A stretch of 64,000 nt of DNA from Pyxicephalus adspersus (lineage: Eukaryota; Chordata; Amphibia; Anura; Pyxicephalidae). Below are positions 12,741-24,544 of the stretch, in pieces. The position numbers and the translations under genes are program-made. The first letter of the stretch is position 1, and every line of letters starts with the position of its first letter. The DNA is taken from contig NC_092869.1 in NCBI RefSeq assembly GCF_032062135.1, positions 43,066,140 through 43,130,139 on the forward strand, written 5' to 3'. Under the pieces are notes generated by a model. The model had not been told where the DNA came from. It did not search any database and worked only from the letters and a program-made list of their open reading frames with translations.

Positions 12741-13669
12741 GGATAGGGATATATATGGAGGATCACAACCATTATCTCGCAGAGCCGGGGTCATTCTTTG
12801 CTTTGCATTCTAACCCATTTGAAAAGGTAAACTTTCAAACCTTGGACTCGTCTTGTTTGTAAAAGTTTTTTGTCTGTCAGGTCTCCTCGCACTTCGCCAA
12901 GCTCGGCTTTTCTCCACTTATCTGTCCAGTTTTCTATCAGCAGACAGAATAGAGCTATTTCATCTGGCGGCCAAGCTGCGTCCATGTTTTCTGCCCGCGG
13001 TTGGAAAGTGATGTTGTCTGGTTATTGGCTATCGATTGTGGCCTTTATCAGTTTGCCTCACACACAGAGAATTACATGTAACGGCGCGGTAGCCATGACA
13101 ATGAGCGCCAGTTGCCATGACTATGAAAGGGGCCTATTGCCGCATCCCAAGCCTGCTGTAAAGTGATAATCTCTTTTGCTCATTTCATTTTAATTGAAAT
13201 TTGAAATCATATTTTTTTTGCTCTCTAAAGGAGCAAATGGATTTCTACATGTGGTTTTCTCTTCATTCTTAAATGCACAAATAAAAAGATTTGCAGATTT
13301 TATTTCAGACCGAGCACCCAGGCGGCGGAGGGTCTTTTTCTAACCAGTGAAGCGAGAAAAAAAAACACTATGCAAATGTATTTCTGTATAACACCTGTAT
13401 TCATGAGAGGCCGGGGAGATACAAGCCATCCGGGGGCCTTATCGCCTCTTTTATATCCATCTCCTCCTAAATGACACTCCAACCAAACCGCCGCCATTTA
13501 TTGGATTCTATTGTGCTTAGCGTTCATGTATAAATATCACCCAAGACCTCACTCGTATCATGACTTGTGGAAACCGCAGCTTACAGCAATTGTCCGACAA
13601 CTTCAAATTGCAGCCAGTCCTAAGAATCCGAGGATGTCGTCCAGAAGGAATTGGGGGATTGTAACTACT
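12741..13669. other. Single-copy non-coding DNA; candidate conserved element 12850-13340
   Basis: Between about 12850 and 13340 the sequence is balanced in composition, free of repeats, carries several CpGs and has an AT-rich homeodomain-like core ('catttcattttaattgaaat'). These are features common in conserved non-coding elements, but conservation cannot be seen from one sequence. Confidence 0.35.
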
Positions 13670-13917
13670 GAGTTTGCAGGTTCTTCCCGTATCTGTGGGT
13701 ACTCCGGTTTCCTCCCACATCCCAAAAACATGGGGTTAGATTAATCGGCTTCCTCAAAAAAAATTGACCATAGAATGTACTTAAAGACATAGGACTATGG
13801 TAGGGATATTAGATTGTAAACCCCTTCGAGAAACAGCTACTGACATGAATATGGACTTTGTACAGCGCTGTGTAATATGTTGGCGCTATATAAATACTGT
13901 GTAATAATATTAATACT
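13670..13917 (+). mobile_element. V-SINE-like tRNA-derived SINE, 5'-truncated copy
   Basis: The copy begins inside the conserved central domain ('agtttgcaggttcttccc', 'ggtttcctcccacatcccaa') and continues through 'gacataggactatggtaggg', 'ttagattgtaaac' and 'actttgtacagcgctg' to the tail 'tgttggcgctatataaatac'. The tRNA-like head with A and B boxes is missing. Full-length relatives in this window lie at 36438, 41158 and 56077. Confidence 0.9.
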
Positions 13918-15749
13918 GAGGGCTCATTCACACACCCCATCCCTTGGTAATGGTAACAGATGATTTGATCTTCATAGAATACCAAAGAACAGAAATTATT
14001 CATAAATTACCATCGGCATTTTTTCTATAAAAGTGCACAATACGAAAAGGTAATGCATTATCCTGCATGTGGAGCGTTGCTATTAAGAAGCACTGCAAAT
14101 GTTGTCACCACCATGTTTGTTAATTCCGTCACCATGCAGAGTATCTGATACAATCTAACTACAGCAGAATTATTCCCAGCCATCGGCCAATTCTTAGCAG
14201 TGTAATATGGAAACTCAGCTTTCAATTTCAGGGGCTCATCCATCTCCTTATGTTAAATCATAACTTAATACATTGTTACAATACAAAAGTTGTTACAATG
14301 TCATTGTGCTGGGGCTTCCGTTCAGACCAAAAACTGTCAACTGTTCATTCAATTATTTCCTTTATTTAAGCTGAAAGCTTTAGTTAGGCTATAGGAGGTG
14401 GGGGTTATATTTACTATGTAAATGTGCTTTTTTTGTGCATTTTTCTAGTGTGATATCAAAGAGAAAAAAACACAAATTATGAGGAGAGTGATGATAGATT
14501 TTTTATTTTTATGGCTTCACAATGTCAAAATGCACCAATAGCAGAATTATTGTGTTGTTATAAAGGAGACAAATAACAGCATAAAAATAGCAGTTTTGCC
14601 CTGAGGGGTCTGAGGGGTTCTTGTTTATCATAATTATAATTTAGGTCTGAATTTAATGTCTTTATTCTGATTATGAGAATACTAAACCTACCACGCCATG
14701 CCTACATTTTACAGTAACCCCCCCCCCCTATTGAATTTTCCATTTATGAGAGGTGGCCGGCGTGCCAGATTTGGTCAAATTGATATTTATAGTTTTCTGT
14801 AATAGAAGATATTTTGGTGACCAGACTGAGAGTAATAAAATGATCATTTCATACACAGGTGACCCCCCCCCCCTGCCATCGTGATGCCCAAAGACGCTGC
14901 GGGACTCCTGCACGCAGCATTACATGCAGAGCAGCTGCTCACTTGGTCTGCGATATGTATTACAAATTAATATTTATTAATACATGTGAGCTGTAATCCC
15001 CCCGGGCGGACACAAGACGCTTATTATATAAGATTCCATTTTCTGAGAACATCTCCCACAATTCCCTGCTGCTTCTTGAGCAGATACATTGGTGAAGAGC
15101 GATGGACTGCCCTGCAAATCTGGGTCAGGGCCTGGGGACGCGGATGTGAGAAGGGGCGCACAGAAATCTCTAACTGGCTGCGTCCTTCAGATGCTCGTGT
15201 GGCTCAGATGCTGCGTGCGCTCACATTGCCAGTGTCCGGAGGCTGCAATGTATTTTAGGGTGACTGATTGCCAGCCAGCTGTTACCATGAGATGGAAGGC
15301 ACTCAGGGTGCCACCCAATACTGAAGCAGCAGCTCGACATGGAAAGCCTACAGGTGCCAGGTGGGCACAGCATGACGAGCTCAGAGAGCACTACTGGACT
15401 ACATTAACTAAAAAGAAAAAACTACCCTTGTGTTGGGGCTCCCCCTGCAGTGGAAGGGGTACATTATTAAATGTCTGAAATGTTTATTTAGGGCAGGAGA
15501 AATACAATAATCCTTGGCTGCCACGGGCTCCTCCTCTCTGTGACCACTCCCCCACAGTATGACATCATTCCTTACATCTCAGGACCAATAGCTCTGCATT
15601 GTAAGTGATGACATTTTTAAGCCCCACCCACAACCTGGAGTGTGGGAGGGAAGAGAACTCTGGCTTTCAGTGGAATTAAGGGATTATGGTGGGTAAAAGT
15701 ACCCCTAGGCAGAATAAGCATTTACCCCTTGCGATGGACACCATGTCAA
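13918..15749. other. Non-coding, no gene seen
   Basis: AT-rich single-copy DNA with two poly-C runs near 14719 and 14865. The stretch at about 15540-15720 has the look of an old dispersed repeat, but I cannot name it. No coding signal. Confidence 0.5.
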
Positions 15750-16250
15750 GGGCAGTTTTTATTATTCCTTATCGAATCTCGCGATCCGTGCTAAAACACA
15801 CCCCGTGACGGTAAAAAAGTGTTAGTGCAAAAACACCACACAAAAAACGTGCACTGGGGTACTATTTGATAATCCCTCCTCAAAAGAGGAAGGGCCACCC
15901 TTTTTCTCCAGACCCTCCGAAGCAAAGCTCCAGACGAGGGCTGGATACCAAGCCCACCCAGCCGAAGCCGGGATGGACACACATGCCCCCCTGACCGAAG
16001 CCAGAGAGGGGCCTTTTCTCTCTGGGACCCGCCCATGCAGGTCCCACAAGATACTAAGCTGGGAGCTCTCCCGAAGAGAGACTCCCCATGCAGGTCCCAC
16101 AAGATACTAAGCTGGGAGCTCTCCCGAAGAGAGACTCCCACTGAGGGAGAGCGCCTGGTTTTTAGGCCAAGGCACTCTCCAAGACTTCAGGGCTAGCCCA
16201 TAAGGGAATAGCACCCTCCATCAAAAAGTGGGCAGTTTTTATTATTCCTT
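15750..16250 (-). mobile_element. Retroposed structured element with 21-bp target-site duplications
   Basis: Identical 21-bp direct repeats (15750-15770 and 16230-16250, starting 'gggcagtttttattattcct') flank 459 bp of quite different composition. That insert is G+C-rich and packed with inverted repeats: 15957-15972, about 15987-16011, 16061-16086, 16114-16139 and 16146-16180. Read on the minus strand, at least four of these hairpins close with C(TTCG)G loops, the very stable cUUCGg RNA tetraloop. This suggests the minus strand is the sense of a structured RNA copied back into DNA by a LINE-type mechanism. There is no poly-A tail and no clear tRNA, 5S, 7SL, U2 or 7SK similarity, so the source RNA is not identified. 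Confidence 0.75.
16032..16139. repeat. 53-bp tandem duplication inside the structured element
   Basis: Two identical 53-bp units (starting at about 16032 and 16085), each carrying 'catgcaggtcccacaagata' and one complete cUUCGg hairpin with a 10-11 bp stem. Perfect identity suggests a recent duplication or a selected or gene-converted pair. Confidence 0.95.
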
Positions 16251-19200
16251 TAGTTGAGGTTTGAATCCATTAAATGTCCCCTTATGACTGGTGGAAATAA
16301 TCCCCTGACCACCCTAATGCAGCAAACATATATCAGCTCGTAGGTATATATGACAGGATCCTGCTGCTGGTTGAACTTGCACCATCATTTTCATCATTAT
16401 TAGATTTCTTGTAGGAAGAGACACACACTGGTACCAAATCATATTCTGGCCAAAGTTCTCATTGAATATATACTCACCTGTTGTTTCCCACAATGCACTG
16501 CTCAGATGGCTGATCATACAGGTGTGTAGATAGGGTTTCCATGTAGTGGGCCTCAGCATTAAAGGGCCACACACTTCTCAACCAAATAATTTTGTCAGCA
16601 ATCATTTAGACCATCTCAATACAGACCAGCGATGGTGGGTATCCTTAATAATTGGGGGTACATGGTGGTAATGAGCTCCTCAGAACAAAGGATGGGTCTT
16701 GTATTTCTAGCGAAATTAAATTTCTCCACAGTGGAAGAAAAATAATAAAATTTACTCTGATCTTTACCAGTTCAGGAAAAGTTTTTGTTATCAAAATTCC
16801 AGGGCTGGTTTTTAAAACAAGGAATTTACTAAATGCTCCCACCACCTGCAGGGCCCCATCTAACAGACAGGGAGGTGGTGCAGAGATCTGGAATGCTGCG
16901 CATTTGGGACCTTCACCCAATGTTTGTCAAAGCTTCCCCTGTATAAACCCGCCATACTGGTTTCTTGTGGTGTGTTCACAGGAATTCAGACGTTCGGGGA
17001 ATTGAAATTCCCTGTAAATCAAATTACCGGAAGAAGCAAGAAAACAATGAAATTCTGTGGCCACTCTTTGCTCGGCCAAGGCTCCACATTTGACCTATGG
17101 GGGCGCTATTTCTTCTTGTTATTCGCAGGGTGTGTTCCTCTCTGCTGATCCCCCCATGAATTCTTTCACATGCTGTGTGTGTTTTCATGGCATGACAAAG
17201 TGAAAATTGGCTTCTGTATAAGCGACAGATAATATTGTGTTGACATGTCGTTGTTGTGTGAACGATCCATTATCGCAGATTAGTAGCTGTGACACGCGGG
17301 GACAAAGCGTCATTAGTCGGGTTTCACACTTGTCTAATCGCGCCACTCTTATTAACCCTTCGTGTCACCCCTTGAATTCCCTGCAGCGCTGGCTGTGGCT
17401 GTTCCTGGCTGTGGGATGACCTGGCACAGTGCGGTGTGTGCAGGCTGCCAGCAGCTTTTGGATTAATCGTTGTGCCGTGGTCGCTGTGTCTTGGCAGGAT
17501 GAAGGGAGTCGGGATCAGTTCAATGCGCTTGGGATGTTGTGCCTGATACGCATTCATTCCCACTGTCACAATTCCAACTGAAATTATTTCCTTCTTTTGA
17601 GTCTTCAGGTAGCAAAGGCCTGGGTGGAAATTTCCAGCCATTGGTACATTATTCTTAAAAAAATAAAGGGGACCAATCATAACCTAAAAACCCCTGCCAT
17701 GGAAGATCTGTTCATATACCACCCAATTTGCGCTGGTCAGGGTCAGACTTGTGGTTACTGGCAGGATCAGTAGGGGGACATAATGGGGAGTAATACCTGA
17801 AGAAAGAAAACAAATGCAGCCGCCACATCTACGGAGGGGTATGATGGAACTTATATTTTTGGGTGTGTTTTCTGTTGGGCTGTGGGGGCTGTTTGTACCA
17901 TACAAGTACCTTAAGTGTCTCCTCTGCAGGTTCCAGTAGAGTGTAAGCACAGAGTCTTATCATTCATTGGTCACCCCATGTTTATTTCATGTGATGGGAG
18001 AACGTCTGATACAAGTGGCGATTGTCTGCGCGCACCAACTACGGTAGGGAGTGCTGGAGGTTCTTCGTTTTCACGTATTGACGCTGGAGGTGTGAACAGG
18101 AAAATAATCATGTCATGAAATATTTAACGGGGAGCTGGCGGCAGCGGATCAGAGGTTGGGGCAATCCAGAAGACGGTGCTGTGCAGGGCTGGGGGAGGAG
18201 CTTCCTTCACACAAGTACCACAAAGTGAGACTGGATTCGCTGGGGAGAGCAGCAAAGCATGATGGGATGCTAAATCCACATTTTGGTTTAAGGTTACCTG
18301 GTGGAATATAAATATTTTATCTCCATCAATTATTCATTCAGTGTTTGTTGTGGAACATTGTTCTTAACACTTTCCTACAGCACCGAGCGTTTATCTGCTG
18401 ATCCGATCGGACGGCCTTCCGCTGCAGGAGTCGCCCTCTGTTATAAGAGTTAACAGGTGAAGTTGGTGCTGGGCGTAGAGCTTTCGCCCTTCACACATGT
18501 CCTGGCCTTGTGGTTTACGATAACCACACGATGCCCGGCGGGAATTTTTCTTCTAATTGTGAGCTGCTGATTCATTTCTCTGTCGTTTCCGTAGCCGGTG
18601 TCCTTGTTGGGTCAATAGCGGGGTGAGTCTGGGGGGCAGAGTTCACCTTCCTGGGCATTTGGCAGGTGAGAATGGTGACTAATGGGAGTGCAGATCTGGG
18701 AAATGGATTTCATTCATTTATGTTGTGTTGGCAGATTTCTCATTTTTGTACCGTTCACATCCAACCCTGAGGAAGGTTGCCACATACTGATGTATCGTCG
18801 TCCACACACTTGGGCCTGTGGGGTTGGGTGATGGTTACCCTATCAGTATGGATTTGGTTAGTATTGAAAAACGTCAGCAGCCAAAGAAAGTACTGACATG
18901 CAAACTCTATGCAGATATGGTATTTGGTAGTAAGTTAACCAATCACAGTGGCAGCACCACCATCCAGTAAATAGATTTTATTTGTTTTTTGATTACAGGG
19001 CCAGCCAATCATAGGCGAGGGAATTCAGATGCATGTTCCAGGAGAACCAATCAGAGGGGTGCATTGACATGCAGAGTCTGGGATGAGCCTGGGATCCTGA
19101 GTCTGGGATCAGATAGGTCCTGTTTTCAGTAAAGTGGACCTGTCATATATTAGTTTAATGTGCAGGATGATGAATAATGTGTTAGTGTAACACTTCCATT

Positions 19201-19679
19201 ATATATCTATTGTGAGTTGCTATAAAGTTACAATGTTGCAGTCTAATCACAGGGGAGAGGAGACCTAGGAAATGCCTTCTGCCTGCAGCAGACTGATGAC
19301 ATCATTTCAGCCCAGCCAAAGTCACTGACTGGAGCTCAAGTATGTCTTTTTATTGATAAAAAGTGGAAGTTTTCTGACTAATGATACTGTTGTTGTATCA
19401 TGTGACAGGTCCACCTTATTCATCACCAGCTCCTAAAATTCCATATCAACTTGTTTCTTGTGTCTGTCCACCATCCACCGCTTCTGCTTGTTCTGTGTGC
19501 AATGTTGGTTCCCTCAGCCGATGTGCTACCGATGGCTCATTGGGGGAGCTCTGCACCTCGCAGAGACTCTAGCAGGAGCGGGAAGATGTAAGAAATATAT
19601 TTATAGAGCTGAAATATCAGCTTTTAGTGGATGAAGTGCCGGGTGAACTGCTGTGTGTATCAACTGTAATCTAAATATT
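16251..19679. other. Non-coding, no gene seen
   Basis: Mostly single-copy DNA. A stretch beginning near 19130 ('aaagtggacctgtca') resembles the end of frog inverted-repeat elements, but its limits cannot be fixed. The 17220-17480 region is CpG-containing and non-repetitive and could be regulatory. No exon with splice sites and known protein similarity was found. Confidence 0.45.
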
Positions 19680-20215
19680 CTGACTCCTGCAGGGAGAGTG
19701 GAATAGGAGTAGAAGCTAGGGAGAGGAGAACAGGGTGCAGGAACAGAAGCAGAGTGTATAGACCAGGGAAGGGAGTGCAGGAACAGGAGACAGGACAGGA
19801 GATTAGGGTTCAGGAACAAGAGCAGAGCATCTGGACAGGAGATTGGGGAACAGGGGCAGGTGTAGATCAGATGGACTGGATATTGGGGTGCAGGGACTAG
19901 GGAACTGAGAGCAGGAACAAGAGAAAAGCCTATGGATAGACCATTGGGGTTCAGGAACTGGAGCAAAGGGTATGAACAGGACATTGGGGTACAGGAGCAG
20001 AGCACATGGACAGGATATTGGGGTGTAGGGACTGGAGCAGAGTGAAACAGGAGCTAGGACAGGAGATTAGGGTGTAGGGACAGGAGCAAAGCGTATGGAC
20101 TGGATATCAGGGTGCAGGAGATGGAGGTGTGAGCATGGGAAAAGAATGTATTAGACAGATTAGGCTGTGAAGATGGCTTAGAACATAGGAGACAGGAGAT
20201 TGGGGTGCGGTGTTG
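19680..20215. repeat. Degenerate purine-rich minisatellite, ~38-42-bp unit
   Basis: Repeated blocks 'ggacaggagattggggt', 'gcagggacaggagcagag' and 'cgtatggac' return about every 40 bp, roughly a dozen copies with many indels. Strongly purine-biased on the + strand. Confidence 0.85.
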
Positions 20216-21679
20216 GGAGTAGAGCTTCTATCCTGAGGCATTGGGGGTTGAGGATGATGAGTATCTAAAGATTTCTCTGTGGATTGAGATTATTAATGGC
20301 AGTGTTGTAATTCCCCTAAAAGACAATCTTTTGACTCCCCTCGACAGGTCAGCATTTCCTTCCCCCTCTAGTATAAATAACACATGTTGGTACATTGGCA
20401 ATACCCTTGACACTGCAGGACTTACGTGACCCTGTCGTCATTTCGCTGTCCATATAAATGGGTTCCTTCAGTCAAGACGTCTCACTCGGCACAGCATCCA
20501 AGGCGACAGACGGACACTTCTCGAGCCAGTTGCCAAATGGAGGCTGCCTGTCGTTTTGGTCTTTTTTTATGTTGTGCAGCCATTAAATGGCAGAGCATTG
20601 TCCGCAGTCACCTGGCACAGCCATATGGATGAGAGGCCAACGGGCTGTGCATAAACCTCGGCAGGCGCAGACAAATGTCCGGTTAATATTCCTGTGAAGC
20701 GGTCCGGTGGGGCCGGGGGGTGGTCAGGTTGGCGCTCCGTAGTGGACAGGGGCTGCCGTATATTTCTCACACTTTCCCTGTAATGAAATGATGCGGTTGT
20801 AGTATAGATGGCCATCTTGTTTTATGGGCGATTCAGCGGCAGACCGTAGAGGCGCTAATGGTGGCGCAGGATTGGAATTTACTGGTTATAATTAACGCTG
20901 ATGTTTGTGAGCCGTGCGAAGCTTTGGCTGCTCTCCCACCGGCACAATTTGGCACTTGTCTCCCTTCATCTAAATTCCTTCATAGAAATATTTATGTCTC
21001 GGTAAAATGAGAGGAACTGAAATATTGGAGGGGCTGGTCCCAGCCAGTGCCGCAGAGAAGAAGGAGGTAAAGACTCCGCACCAGTGCCCGGCGCCACATT
21101 TAATTATGAGTTGCGTGTCCTGAGCCGCAGGAGCCCGCGATTGGTTGTGCATGGAGACTCCAAAGTGTACCTGTCATGAAAAATGTGTCATAACCCCAGA
21201 AGGGCAGGAGGCCGCTTCCAGCCAAATGATGAGCAAAGGTCTACCTGTCCAGCCTAGTCACACCAGAGACTCCCCCCACCCACCAACAAATGTTATTTCC
21301 CCAAAAATGGGAATGGACTGCAACAAGCATTCTCCTTACCCCAGATGGGCCTTAAACACTACCCAACCAATCTGCAGTGTCTGAGCTTCTCTTATCAACC
21401 CAACTGCATTGCTTTGCCCCTTCCAAACGTCCCCCACCTGTAGTGCCCAGGTACTTCCAAAACTCACCACCTGTACACAGTGAAGCTCTCATACTAACCA
21501 AAAAGATTTCCTGAGCTCGCTTTACACTTTAAGAACATCTGGAACCTCAGCAGCCTGCATAACACCTGACCCTGAACTGATATCTGGCAGTGTGACACAG
21601 CCTCATACCTAAGTCCCTGTTGGCCCACAATGACACCGTTTGCTCCCTCCCCACCCACCTGCAGTCCTTTCTGTCCCAT
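20216..21679. other. DNA upstream of the beta-neurexin promoter; candidate conserved elements
   Basis: Non-repetitive sequence. The blocks at about 20540-20760 and 20820-21150 have moderate G+C, CpGs and AT-rich cores such as 'ggttataattaacgctga' and 'catttaattatgagttg'. Lying within 1.3 kb of the beta promoter, they are plausible enhancers; this is inference from composition and position. The remainder, 21160-21680, is C-rich and featureless. Confidence 0.35.
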
Positions 21680-21948
21680 ACCTGCCGCGCAGAGAAATCC
21701 TCCCGCACAGAAAAGGGTTAATAGTGGGCGCGGTTTTACCCTTTCCTTCTCGGGTTGTACCGTCCACTCCAGGTTACTCTTAGCGCCGACAGACGGCGGA
21801 GAAAAGGTTAATAGACGGGGGTGTGATTAAGGCACTCTGTGATTGGCCGCTCTCTTTCCCCGATCTGCATGTCCCCGCCCCGCGGACAGCAGCGATCAGC
21901 GCAGAGCGGAGTGCGGCTCTCCGGGAGGATGAGCGGCTGATTCTCAAC
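21680..21948 (+). promoter_or_regulatory. Beta-neurexin promoter and 5' UTR, CpG-rich
   Basis: CpG density rises sharply here and stays high to the end of the first exon (several tens of CpGs in about 400 bp), as in a CpG-island promoter. An inverted CCAAT box ('gattggc', 21841-21847) and a GC box ('ccccgccccgcgg', about 21873-21885) lie 65-110 bp upstream of the start codon. No TATA box is evident. In known neurexin genes the beta form is transcribed from an internal promoter directly before its own first exon, which matches this position. The start of transcription cannot be placed exactly. Confidence 0.75.
21929..21940 (+). other. Tiny upstream ORF before the beta start codon
   Basis: ATG AGC GGC TGA lies 8 bp upstream of the beta-neurexin ATG, out of frame with it. 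If transcription starts upstream of it, a three-codon uORF this close to the main start could lower initiation or force reinitiation. Confidence 0.6.
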
Positions 21949-22081
21949 ATGAGCCCCGCTGAGGGCTCCGGCTGCTGCCGACTCTGGATCGTGCTGTGGG
22001 GCTGCAGCGCCCTGGCCGGGACCCTCTGCCACCAGCCTGTCTCCATCTACCGTACACCGGGCGCCCTGCGAGGCGGACACG
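21949..22081 (+). CDS. nrxn3: Beta-neurexin-specific first exon (signal peptide and beta N-terminus)
   Basis: This exon encodes the start of beta-neurexin, the short presynaptic adhesion receptor that binds neuroligins and LRRTMs. The ATG at 21949 is the first in its frame (A at -3). Its 44 residues comprise a signal peptide with core RLWIVLWGCSALAG (11-24) and a tail ending PVSIYRTPGALRGGH (30-44). That ending matches the beta-neurexin motif IYRSPxSLRGGH that always sits directly before LNS6, and the LWGC in the signal resembles the FWGC of neurexin-3 beta. The exon closes with CAC G|gtgagt in phase 1; joining 39652 restores Ala-Gly-Ala-Thr-Tyr. The histidine-rich segment (HHFHG...KHH) that usually separates signal and IYR motif is missing, leaving only about 20 mature residues. 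An alternative is that a different upstream splice supplies it, but none is visible. Confidence 0.9.
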
Positions 22082-23185
22082 GTGAGTATCAGAAGGGGAC
22101 AGGTGAGACGGAGGGGTGTAAGAGGGAAACAGGTGAGGGGGAGACAGAGCTAAAAGACAGGTAAGGGGGGGCAGGTAGGGAGAGATGGAGGGATGTTAGA
22201 AAGGGATAAGGAGGTATCGGACAGGAACCCATAAGCAGGGGCAAGGTGTATCAGACAGACTAGTAAAGGGGGTTAAGGTTTTTTTTTTGGGGCGGGGGGC
22301 AGGTAAATGGAGTCAGGGGCGTCAGAGGGGCACAGGTGAGGTAAGACATAGTGGGGTATGAAAGGGGTAGGTGAGGGGGAATAAAGGTAATTTCAGAGAT
22401 CAGAGGGAACCAGGTAGGGGGGATAGACAGGTTGGAGGGTATTAGAGGGGGCAATAGATAGAGGGGTAACAGAGCAGTACAGGGGGAATAGAAGAATTTA
22501 AGCAAGGGGTGGTGGTATCAAAGAGGGACAGGTGAGGTGGTCAGGACTGTCAGAAAATAACATGTTAGAGGGGACAGAGTTTAGCTGAATAAAAAGGGGG
22601 CATATGAGAGAAGTCAGGGGATATCAGAGTTACTGGGGAAAGGAGAGGAATGTCAGGTAGGGTACATGGGGGGCAGAATATGCAGGTAAGTGGAGATCCA
22701 GGTATAGGCAGGTGTGATCAGTGTAGCTGGCATTGGATGTAGCTGTATTCTTCATAGATGGATATGTTGGTGGTTGGGGCATCTCAGGAGTAGGTGGGGG
22801 GGGGGGGGGTATCATCATAAAGGTGGGTATTGATGGCAGAAGGTGTGTAGGGAGTATGGGTGGGGGGGCACATCATAGGGGGGACATACCAGGGGTCGGT
22901 GTTCAGGAGGGGGTGCAGTGTATTATCCATTACTATAGAACAGATGAAGGGGGGCACTGCATGCTCTAATAATGTACAATGGGGGAAGGATTTTTATATT
23001 GCTGTAGTATGAGGGGAGGGGGGTACTATATTCTTCATCCCTATATACTGCGGGCTCTTAATTTAGAATGTGGGGCAATATATTCTGTATTACTATATAA
23101 TGGGGGGGGGCATATTGGGTATCCCTAAAGAATGTGTGTGTGTTTTAAAATTTTAATTTTAGCATATTCTTTATTATAATATGCT

Positions 23186-23217
<32 letters not shown>

Positions 23218-23460
23218 GGGGAGAAATTTTTGTATATGTGAAGTGGGATATTTACAGTAAAAGGGTGATATTCCAACTATATACAATAGATTGGGGTATA
23301 TTCAATATACAGTGGAGGAGGTATATTCTATATATATATATATGTAGTGAAGGGTGTATTTTTTTTATATATATACAGTGGAGGGGGTATATTACATATA
23401 TTCATTGGAGGGGGTGATATTCCCCACATAGTGATGAGCAGTATACTCTGTCCATGCAGG
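22082..23460. repeat. G-rich degenerate tandem tract at the start of the beta intron
   Basis: Immediately after the donor site the intron is G-rich, with loosely repeated 'ggggacaggtgagg' blocks (22090-22720), a run of 13 G near 22798, and from 22900 imperfect units ending in 'gggggtatattc'. (AT)n runs occur near 23190-23212 and 23325-23342. The many G-triplets could act as intronic splicing enhancers or form quadruplexes in the transcript, but they also fit simple tandem decay. Confidence 0.75.
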
Positions 23461-24544
23461 ATTGGCTGATGTCGGGTTGCTCATATCGGGTTATTAAGAA
23501 TTCTTGCAGTGTTTTGTTCATATGTTCTTGTTTGGATTTGCGAATCTCCTTTCATGTCCACAGACGGGTGTTATAAATGTTTTGCTTCCTTTGAATTTGT
23601 CTCGCTCCGGTAACTCTTTTATTTCGTAATGAATAACTTCGTGAAATATTTTTGTGCCTCCATTGAAGAAGCTCCTGGAGCATTGTGTCTGTGGATGGGC
23701 AATGAATTGTATTGCTCGGTGATCTCACTGGACATAAATAGAAATCCTTCATACAGCCGCTCAACCGCCATCCAAATTGTATTTGGGAAAGGTGGAACGT
23801 CTGATGGCGATGGGTCGCTTCTGAACGCCCTGTGTAGTATCACTCAGAACCAATCTAATGAATAATGATGTGTTTATGTAATTGTTATGTATCTGATGCA
23901 TAATTAAAGAGAGGACGACAGCATTCCGTCTGGTGTCTCCAGTACAGCAGTGATATTTATAGGTGATGAGTTATGATCTGTTTGTGTGTATTTATATGTA
24001 CATATTTTATAAATATCTATATGATGTGTAAAATAATTTACCAGGAACCTTTTTTTTGGACGTATACTTGAAATGTATCCTGCAGAACTTTTTTTTTTAA
24101 TCGGCTGATTTCACATTTGCACTAATAGGATTTGTAACCTGCCTGGGTAGGAGCAATCTTATTTCTTTTACTACGATTGTCCCACTGTGTTGCCATGTCC
24201 AATATTCTGCTCTTTTATCCAATATGATTCATGTACCACCTACGAGAGCACAGGAGCTCCTGACCACAATGGTCACAATGTGACGTAAAGGGGGTAGCAG
24301 TTCTTACATGTGTGGGGGGGCGGGGGGTGGTAGTGGTGGGAGATGGTAGCAGGTGTGCTTACAGGGTGCATTTATCCCCTCAATGATAGGGAACAGAACC
24401 CTTTTTGAGATAAGCAGCTTTGTTTCGATGGGGTTAAAGTTGGGCATGGGAGAAGATGGGTCAATTATTTGCTCTTTAGCTTCATACATAACAATTTATA
24501 TATCCCTGATTTGGAAATACTATACAATATTTCAATATATTTGT
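23461..24544. other. Intron, no feature seen
   Basis: Single-copy DNA. No splice-flanked open frame, repeat or RNA gene recognised. Confidence 0.5.

Noticed and set aside
21823..21948. N-terminal extension of the beta exon from GTG at 21823
   Set aside because: There is no in-frame ATG upstream of 21949 and the extension lies in promoter/5' UTR sequence; the signal peptide fits the 21949 start.
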